NCBI GenBank assembly: GCA_004335635.1
Contig: QAXH01005335.1
Coordinates: forward strand, 979 to 16,170
Source of the DNA: Chloromonas sp. AAM2
Lineage: Eukaryota > Chlorophyta > Chlorophyceae > Chlamydomonadales > Chlamydomonadaceae
Reading direction: 5' to 3'
DNA: 15,192 bases
A program made the translations under genes and the position numbers. The first letter of the stretch is position 1, and every line of letters begins with the position of its first letter. The notes under the pieces are model-generated. The model saw nothing but the letters and a program-made list of their open reading frames with translations. It did not search any database and was not told the origin of the DNA. Shown here one piece after another: positions 8,901-15,192 of the stretch.

Positions 8901-11821
8901 ATGACCTCAAGCCTGTGCCCTGCCTGCAGGCACGCAACAATTCAGAGCTCCTGGCAAACCTAGGCAACTTCATCAACAGGTGAATTCTCACTGCTGCTTG
9001 TGTCACGGTAAAGCCTGTCGCTGCTTGTTGCAGGCTGTAGCAGGTGCCCTTGCTCTGAGAGATCCACAGATGAATGCACACAGGTTACTGCCGTTACTTG
9101 ACGCTGTTGAATGAGGTATAGGTTGGCTGGTTGGTAGTGTTCAATTGTTCACAGTGTGCCTTCCCTGCGCTCCACCTCAGTGTAGCGCCCTGCCATGCGC
9201 CGCAGGGGCCTCATGTTCGTGGCAAAGTTCTTCGATGGCAAGTAAGTCACGCCAGTGCCGTCCCAAAACACTGGCCACCTCCTGGTGTTTTAGAAACTGA
9301 TGTTTCGTTTGGCCGGCTTTTAGATTTTTCTACCCGCACCTTGTCCCGGTCATCTGGTGACCTTGCTGAACAGCGATTTGTTGTGCCAAGGTATTGATTT
9401 TCCCGGTTTTAGGGGCTAGTCAAACGTGCGTTGACAGGGGCAGGCGCAGCGGAGCACCAGATACATTTAATCAGTCAGCCTTTTTTTTCTGTGCCAGTGC
9501 TGTTCACACCTTTCCCGGCATTGCAGGCAACTGATGGGCTGGCCCACACCGCTTGGCAGTCACTGAACCCTAAGGCACGCGCCGCCCTGTTGTGCATGCA
9601 TCAGTCATGTTACTGTCGGCAGCGCAGTGGTGATGTGTTGAGTGCTCCCGCCTTGTGTGTGCCGCAGGGTGCCTGCAGCCCACCCCACCAAGGGCGCGCA
9701 GGCGGTGGCAGAGCTTGGCGCGGCAGTGCAACCCAAGGTCAGGAGAGGCACTTGATGGGCGGATGCCCGCACAGTCGCCAGACTTGAACCGTGCTCTTGC
9801 GGTGCATGTCCGGGTTCATAGCAGCAAGCCACGTCCACCATGAACGTTACATCCTCACAGCCTGGTGCTGGTGCTGGTGCTGGTGCTGGTGCTGGTGCTG
9901 GTGCTGGTGCTGGTGCTGGTGTCCAGCGGCCCGGGAACGCAGAGGGACAGCACCCGGAACGTCCAGCGGCTCACTCGCTCTCTTCACCTCTCACACCTGG
10001 CCACTGCACGCATGCGTGCTCGCTACCCACACGCCCGCCTGCTGATGCCCCAGCTTGTGACCATGCATCAGTGTTCAGTATGAGTGCCCTGTTGCTATTG
10101 GTGGGTGGCGACCGCCTTCACGCCATGCCCCTATCTCTGTACCTCATGTCTCAGGTTGCCGACTACATGGCCGCCATGGAGAAGATCAAGATCAGGGAGG
10201 GCATTCGGCTGGCCATGCTGGTTAGTGCAGACGGCAACAAGTTCATTCAGGTGCGCGGAAACGGGCGGGTGAGCCGCCTGGCGGTTTGCATTGTTCGGTG
10301 CACTTCCCAGTGTGTGGTCATGCAGTTGCAGGTGCGCTGCAAGCACCCGGGTTCTGAATGGTCAACAAAGCAGGAAGTACAGCCGGGAGGATGTGTGTGC
10401 TGCGCAACGTGAATGTGTGTGAAGGCCTTGTGCATTTCCACACAGTGCCTCGCCCGACCCGTCTTGTGCCGTGGCCGTGTGCGCACAGGACACCCAGCCC
10501 TGGGTGCGGGTCAAGGAGGACCCTGAGCACTGCGGAACCATCGTCGCAGCAGGTACACTGGGAATCATAGAAGGTGTCATGCGTCCAATACATTTAGCAC
10601 TGAGTACAACATGACGTACGTGTGAACAGTGCTGATTGAGCTCACAACAACGAAACAAATATAACTCCGCTGGGGCCATCTGGCATCCCTGCAGGTCCAG
10701 TCATTGTTGCATGTGTTTTTGTGAGACGTTTTCGTATATATCTGACCAGCTGCCGTTGTGGAGCATCAGAAGTTCAGATGCGGGTAGCTGGCGTGTGCTG
10801 GGCCCGCTCTGCCCGCCTTGGGCAATCATAGCTTACCTACTCTGGCAAGGTGCATGCGGGCTATACGGAACCCACACGTGCGTGTGTATCCCGCTGTGCA
10901 GCGGTGGGTGTGGTGCGCCTGCTGGCCGCGCTGGTGGCGCCCTTCATGCCAAACTTCTCGCGCAAGGTGAGGGGCGCATGGTGTCAACTATGAGAGAGAA
11001 TATATGTTTATGGAATCATGATGCTGTGGCAGCATATGCATCATGAAGCTTCATGTTGGCAGCCATTCACTGCTGCGATTCAGGCAGTGCCTGCCTGCTG
11101 CACGACTTAACGAGAATTAGGCACGTCAGTGCGCTCATTGTCGATTGTTTCCTGGCTGCAGGTGCTGGCTCAGCTCGCGCTGCCGGAGTCCGCTTTGGAC
11201 CTGACCGACAGCCTGGTCTCAGGTGTGCATTTGTCGCTTCATGCTAGTACCTTTGCGGTAGAGCTGCATTCTTGGGCATCTGGCCAGTGATGCCTTGGCC
11301 ACTGTAGTTTACGTCGTTCTGCGTGCGCCTGCCTGTGTTGTCACTGCGTGCTGCTGAGCTGGCTGCAGCCTGTGCCCACCCGCCTGACCTGGCTCCGCCC
11401 GCTGGTCACGGCATTGGGACGCCGGGCCCGCTGGTATCGGCGATTTCAGACGAGCTCATAGCGACATTGCGTGACAGGTGTGCGCTCTGGCATGGCTGAG
11501 CTGAGAATGCATCAGGTCGCACCTTACAAAGGTTTTGCTTGATATGCATCAACATCATGACAATCAGGCATGGCTGGACTATTATCTTGACACTTGCCAG
11601 AGTCCAGACTCTGATGCTGGGTCTGTTGCAGGTTTGGTGGCAATCAAGCTGAGCGGGATGTCAAGGCTGCAACGGCTGTGGGCGCTGGAGCCGCAGCTGG
11701 CAGCAAGGCTGGCCAACCAGGCGCCAAATCAGCAGCCAAGCCAGCGGCCAAAACACCGGCCAAGCAAGCAGCCAAGCAAGCACCAAAAACCGAACCAAAA
11801 CCAGCCCTGGAACAGCCATGA
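2908..11821 (+). CDS. MARS1: methionyl-tRNA synthetase, cytosolic type, 23 exons, complete
   Basis: It charges tRNA-Met with methionine for cytosolic initiation and elongation. The spliced product is 840 residues (exon map in a separate entry). Residues 1-183 are a GST-like domain (RWLEW at 84-88, ADLSLY at 135-140), as in animal and fungal MetRS. The class I core begins [16 protein letters not shown] (223-238; HIGH box is H235-LGN), then [13 protein letters not shown]. The zinc insert has C360-x2-C363 and C373-x2-C376. Later come [35 protein letters not shown] and KFSKS (548-552, the KMSKS box). The helical anticodon domain includes LGNFINR (605-611) and PW683. The end is a Lys/Ala-rich tail to Pro840. 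ATG 2908 is the first in-frame ATG and opens directly into the GST fold, so no transit peptide is seen. There is no WHEP or EMAPII-like C-terminal domain. Identity is certain; single exon edges could shift slightly. Confidence 0.97.
5031..5060. repeat. short tandem repeat in MetRS intron 6
   Basis: A 12-base unit close to TGCTGTAATCCC is repeated about two and a half times. It is a minor microrepeat inside the intron at 4997-5217. Confidence 0.7.
5218..5666 (+). other. MetRS zinc-knuckle exons (7 and 8)
   Basis: Exons 5218-5284 and 5566-5666 encode the zinc insert of the catalytic domain. The visible cysteines are CPKC (360, 363) and CDSC (373, 376), one complete four-Cys site. Where two-zinc eukaryotic and archaeal enzymes have a further CxxC just before FLADRF, this protein has [12 protein letters not shown]. 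Where they have a second CxxC after the knuckle, it has [10 protein letters not shown]. So only one zinc site appears possible, as in the E. coli-type enzyme. Confidence 0.75.
8471..8708. repeat. 17-bp minisatellite, 14 copies, in MetRS intron 14
   Basis: The unit GCTTGGTGTACAGGGGT repeats 14 times with no length change, starting at 8471, 8488, 8505 and so on to 8692-8708. Variation is confined to a few bases: the central TGTAC alternates with TGCAC (copies 5, 6, 7, 11 and 14), copy 3 has TGTACATGG and copy 9 has TGTACACGG. It lies in the largest MetRS intron (8304-8929). Because 17 is not a multiple of three and the unit carries no stop, long repetitive open frames appear on both strands; these are artefacts, not genes. 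Confidence 0.97.
9862..9921. repeat. hexanucleotide microsatellite (CTGGTG)10 in MetRS intron 17
   Basis: Ten perfect copies of CTGGTG span 60 bp within the intron at 9738-10154. The array lies 234 bp before the next exon. No coding role is likely since the flanking exons join in frame without it. Confidence 0.97.
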
Positions 11822-12474
11822 TGCCGTGAAAACGCATGTGAATTTTGCTGTCTCTCTTGCCACAGTGAACTGCAGCTCTATTGCTCTGTTTGGTGTCTTG
11901 GAGTTGAGCCTGCGGTTAAGAGCGAACATAGCGCCAAATATAGTTTGTGGTCCTTGGTGGCACACTCGCAGACTGCTGGGTCGCACAGAACTGCCAGTGT
12001 CCCAGAAGTGGCTTTCCCAGATGATCCCTTTTTGACGGCCTTCTGCGCAAGGTGTTCAGTGCCGTTCAGTGTGTAGTGCATCACTGTTTACAAGGAGGGA
12101 GTGCACACCAGAAAGCACGTCGGCGCGAATGGACACAACCTTATACTACAAAAAACAGTCCTTTGCTGCAAACATTCAATCCATTGCTATAGCCTTATAG
12201 CCTTATGGGTGGGAAGGTTGTCGGAGACCTTCGCCAGCCCAAGTCAGACGAAGACTCTATCCTGAAGAGAGCTGGATGATTCCAGGACTTGCAGCAGACG
12301 TGTGTTAGGGATATGTTCATCAGCTTCCGTGCGGACACAAGGAACATTGTTTGAATGTCAGATCATCACTCTGGTGGTGGTTATGTGACTGGAAACATGT
12401 CTTGTAGCATGCAAGATGCTGGCCTGAGGATGGCGCAGTGAGCATGATGTCGCGTTCAACAGTGGCTGGGTGTG

Positions 12475-12574
12475 CAGTGAGCATGGCAGTGGTAGAGATT
12501 CCCGGTGCAAGATGCTGTGAGCATCGCATGCAAGATTCAGTGAGCATGGCAGTGGTAGAGATTCCCGGTGCAAG
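12475..12574. repeat. identical 37-bp direct repeats
   Basis: A 37-base segment beginning CAGTGAGCATGGCAGTGG occurs at 12475-12511 and identically at 12538-12574, offset by 63 bp. A partial, weaker copy of its first bases (CAGTGAGCATG) is at 12436-12446. It looks like a recent local duplication. Confidence 0.92.
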
Positions 12575-12942
12575 GGTCTGGCACCGCAGCACTGTGCGCA
12601 GCGAACAGGACAGACCGACAGGAGCATGTAATCACTGTGCATGAGGTAAGGTTTTGGTGCCTATGGTTGTGAGCGCAGACGTGAGCTCATTTCTCGTGCT
12701 GCATATTCAGCTTTTTTAGGCGGGCAAGGAAACATCAGTGCAAGGCCATTTGCTGGGCGGATTTGTGTTTTGTGGACAGAGCATTCGACGAGATCGGTTC
12801 GAGCTTCTATCCAAGTGTAGGTAGGCTGAGAGCGGTAGCCAGGATGCAGCATGCTTTGCTTGTGCCCCATGCCATCTGCTGTTCTTGTGGTTTGTCCTTT
12901 TCAGCAGCAACACTTGGCGTTGCAACTATTGCTGCTGGGGGT

Positions 12943-13149
12943 GATAGTGTGTAGTTCCCAAGCTAATGTTTTTTTAAAGCAGGTGCAGGAGTATGGCACG
13001 ACAGCTACCATGCTTTATCAGTGCACTGCAAGCTCTGTCGCCCACGTTCAGAGAGCAAACAGCACAGCTCGATCACATGAGAGCTCCGGACATCATCTGA
13101 TAGTGTGTAGTTTCAAAGCTAAAGCAGGTGCAGGAGTATGGCACAACAG
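12943..13149. repeat. imperfect direct duplication, about 50-60 bp
   Basis: Copy one (12943-13004) and copy two (13099-13149) both begin GATAGTGTGTAGTT and share GCAGGTGCAGGAGTATGGCA. Copy one carries an 11-bp extra stretch with a T run. The offset is 156 bp. No function is evident. Confidence 0.88.
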
Positions 13150-14139
13150 TGCGCATGCGTATTAAAGAGGGATTATGGCTGTGTTGAGCAGGACATTGAG
13201 GCAAAGATCAGTGCCTAGGGTTGATCCCATGGTCCGGTGCCAAGGCTCGCAGATGAGTGTAACCTTGTCATATCTGTCAGGAGCCCTGGCGGGTAGCAAA
13301 CTCTGACGACAACTGGCCAGGTTGACGCTTGTAAGCATGCCTCCAGCAGGCTCTGCAGTTGTTTGTGTGCAACCGCTAGGTAATCCGCTCAAACAGCGAT
13401 ATACAGCATCCTCGACCTTAACACGCTGGGCCGCAACCCTCTACCGTTCTCGTACTTGCCAATCCACCTAGCGACCAAATGCATCGTACCTACCCCAGAC
13501 CTCCGCAGGCTGTGAATCGTGTGATATGTTGAGTGCCGGAAGACGTCTCACGCAATTGAACACGGCAGGACACAAGCAGCTGCGAGATTACACGGGCTGA
13601 CGACCAGGCGATCACCATCGGTCTGTGCGTATCTGCTAGCCTGATATAACGATTGATTGCAAAGGTCCGTCTAATATAGAAGCCGTAAACGTCATCACCA
13701 GCCCAAAACTGTGCTGACCGCCTGAGGACTCTCCCTGTTATCACACTGGTTCCAGTGCAGTGTCTGGAAAGTGTCCCAGAACTGGCAAACATCTTTTTTG
13801 TGGGTCCAACCTGACCTTGCCACGGACATTCCTAGAAAACCGTCCGTAGGCCACAGAAAGCGCACAGAAAATATGGGCAGGGCTGCAAAATTAGCTGGCG
13901 TCTCCTGATCAGGCGCAGCTTCAGTGCTCCAATGTCCAGACACTGCACATTGTCGCTGTCAGCGAGCTGACTCCAGCTCAAGCTAGTGTTCGTATCACGT
14001 GCTATTCTCCAAACATAATCCATGCCGGGTGCATGACCCAGTATGCGACCCAAAAACTTTGTGCCGCTAAAACGCGAATGGAAGGTCATCGCTGGCAGAA
14101 TACAACCAAGTTCAGCTGACCTGTCCAGCACACAGGTAT

Positions 14140-15192
14140 TTACATGCGGTAGATTCCAGACCGGTCCTGAGACAGCTTGTTCTTGCGGACCAGGCCGCTC
14201 AGGACAGTGCCCACGCTGCTGCTCAGGGACCTGCAGCGCAAATGGTAAGGGCATCGCTCATAGACGAGAACAGGGAAGAGGCTGCACAGAAAGCGCTCTG
14301 GCACCTCCCAGAAGGTCACGCAAAAGGTCATTGTCACATTGTCAGTGCAGAAGGTCACGCAAACTGGCCAAAGCCTGATCATGCAATTCCCGGACAGCTG
14401 GCTGCCATGGAGAGCATAACACAAGCAGCTTCGTCAGGTTAAGATGAGGCCTCAAGCCATCACTCACTTGCCACTGCTGCGCAGCATGTTGGACAGGCGC
14501 TCCTCGCTGAGCCCCGAGTAGTTCTTCATGATGCCCATGACCACTGCCTCGTCGGAAGCAGAGGCGCCGTCACCAGCGGTGGGGCCAACCGCACGTGCAG
14601 CGGGGCGGCTTGGGCTGGTGAAGCGGGCTGGGCTTGGGGATGTAGTGCGGGCACCAGCTGGGCTGGCAGCACGGGAGACATAGCGGTAGGTTCCGTTGTC
14701 ATTCTGCACCTTGCCCTGGGACACCAGTCCGCTGAGGATGGAGCTTACGCTGCTCTTGGTGGACCTGCACAGGCGTGTGTGTGACCATTGAGTTGGTTTT
14801 GTCAGCATCTCCGCAGCACTCAACTAATTGTCTGCCAAGCACAAAGTGGCCAGTTTAGGTACTGACAATTCATCACATGTCTCATTAGATCAGAAACTTG
14901 CACCCCCGGCAGCCCTGGAGATCAAATGGGTCTCTTGCTTCACATTCATATTGTTGCAAAATGATGACATGCAAAGCGAGCTGGCTGTACCCGCAATCAC
15001 ATCCCAGTTCAAATCAATCAAGCGTTAGATAAATACACAGCAAGACACGTGGTTCGCTCCTGATCGACATGGTTCTGTTACTCACTTGCCGCTGTTGCGC
15101 AGCATGCCAGACAGACGCTCCTGGGTCAGGCCGGCGTAGTTGCTGAGCATGGTCAGCAGAATAGCCTCGTCAGAAGCAGACACACCATCACC
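14140..15192 (-). CDS. tandem winged-helix (APC2 C-terminal-like) repeat protein, 3' end only
   Basis: Exons on the - strand: 15086-15192 (continues off the window), 14468-14764, 14140-14230 (stop TAA). The visible part is 164 residues; introns are 321 and 237 bp, GT-AG. Two copies of one domain are seen. Copy A is DEAILLTMLSNYAGLTQERL..MLRNSGK joined to SSVSSILSGLVSQGKVQNDNGTYRYV. Copy B is DEAVVMGIMKNYSGLSEERL..MLRSSGK joined to SSVGTVLSGLVRKNKLSQDRSGIYRM, which ends the protein. The pattern of two helices with LxxERLxxML, then a recognition helix and a hairpin ending GxYR, resembles the winged helix at the end of the cullin-like subunit APC2; a linker-histone-like fold is the other option. 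Between copies is a Ser/Pro/Ala-rich linker (14554-14676). Gene structure is secure; the family call is from memory of patterns, and the cellular role is unknown. Confidence 0.8.
14309..14363. repeat. 16-bp direct repeat in the last intron of the winged-helix gene
   Basis: CAGAAGGTCACGCAAA occurs at 14309-14324 and again at 14348-14363, 39 bp apart, within the intron 14231-14467. No function is apparent. Confidence 0.85.

Larger units (their letters stand above)
2908..11821 (+). other. MARS1: exon map of the MetRS gene
   Basis: Exons: 2908-3115, 3231-3571, 3813-3929, 4295-4456, 4621-4715, 4889-4996, 5218-5284, 5566-5666, 6100-6205, 6623-6721, 7035-7127, 7611-7779, 7973-8016, 8232-8303, 8930-8979, 9206-9241, 9668-9737, 10155-10250, 10489-10552, 10902-10966, 11162-11222, 11369-11477, 11632-11821. 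Each was placed by matching family motifs and then choosing GT-AG sites that keep phase. The 22 introns run from 115 to 626 bp. Donors are often GTGGGN or GTGCGN and acceptors usually GCAG or CTCAG. Introns over 300 bp (numbers 3, 8, 9, 10, 11, 14, 16, 17 and 19) hold no gene I can support; 14 and 17 hold tandem repeats. The least certain boundaries are exons 16, 17 and 19, where conservation is low. Confidence 0.88.
11822..14139. other. 2.3 kb convergent intergenic / 3' UTR region
   Basis: This lies between the stop of MetRS (+) and the stop of the winged-helix gene (-). The open frames here (the longest, about 100-140 codons, are on the - strand between 13490 and 14254) resemble no family I know and show no chain of splice-compatible exons. 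The first TGTAA on the + strand after the MetRS stop is at 12627-12631, about 800 bases on. Two pairs of direct duplications are listed separately. A non-coding RNA cannot be excluded. Confidence 0.55.

Noticed and set aside
11822..12100. Continuation of MetRS into a C-terminal EMAPII or WHEP exon.
   Set aside because: The last exon ends with an in-frame TGA with no good donor just before it, and no downstream frame shows the EMAPII or WHEP motifs.
13162..13943. Several 75-100 codon - strand frames that might be exons of another gene.
   Set aside because: No conserved motif, no consistent splice chain and no known family. Left as unassigned.
13832..14254. A 140-codon - strand open frame overlapping the last winged-helix exon.
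   Set aside because: It reads that exon in another frame; the frame ending SGIYRM and TAA matches the repeat seen in the upstream exons.
1..15192. Bacterial or phage origin, operon, CRISPR or mobile defence system.
   Set aside because: Dense GT-AG introns, eukaryotic RPL10 and MetRS and the absence of any such cassette argue against it.

Overview
This is a nuclear genome window from a eukaryote, most likely a green alga (chlorophyte, perhaps trebouxiophyte-like). The reasons are intron-dense genes with GT-AG introns of roughly 100-630 bp, plant/algal-type ribosomal protein L10 residues, TGTAA motifs near gene ends, and many short tandem repeats in introns. The lineage is inferred from gene style, not from a marker gene.

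Layout. (1) Positions 3-74 may be the last few codons of a + strand gene, unidentified and weakly supported. (2) 75-1015 is convergent intergenic or 3' UTR sequence with two small direct-repeat clusters. (3) 1016-2374, - strand: complete RPL10 (60S protein uL16), four exons, 229 residues. (4) 2375-2907: a 533 bp divergent intergenic region, probably a shared promoter. (5) 2908-11821, + strand: a complete cytosolic-type methionyl-tRNA synthetase. I reconstructed it as 23 exons whose lengths sum to 2523 nt (841 codons including stop) with every junction in phase. Its order is GST-like N-domain, class I catalytic core with HLGN and KFSKS, a single four-Cys zinc knuckle, an anticodon-binding helical domain and a Lys/Ala-rich tail. 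One intron holds a 17-bp minisatellite and another a hexanucleotide repeat. (6) 11822-14139: convergent intergenic/3' UTR sequence with dispersed direct duplications and no gene I can support. (7) 14140-15192 and beyond, - strand: the 3' end of a gene encoding tandem winged-helix-like repeats that resemble the C-terminal domain of APC2, joined by a Ser/Pro/Ala-rich linker. The two introns interrupt the two repeats at the same codon and phase, which points to exon duplication.

How the genes relate. RPL10 and the methionyl-tRNA synthetase both serve cytosolic translation and are transcribed divergently from one short region, so co-regulation is plausible. The winged-helix gene is not obviously linked to them. 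I see no transposon, CRISPR array, RNA gene or bacterial-style operon. The least ordinary items are the winged-helix repeat gene and the unusual domain and zinc-site make-up of the synthetase.
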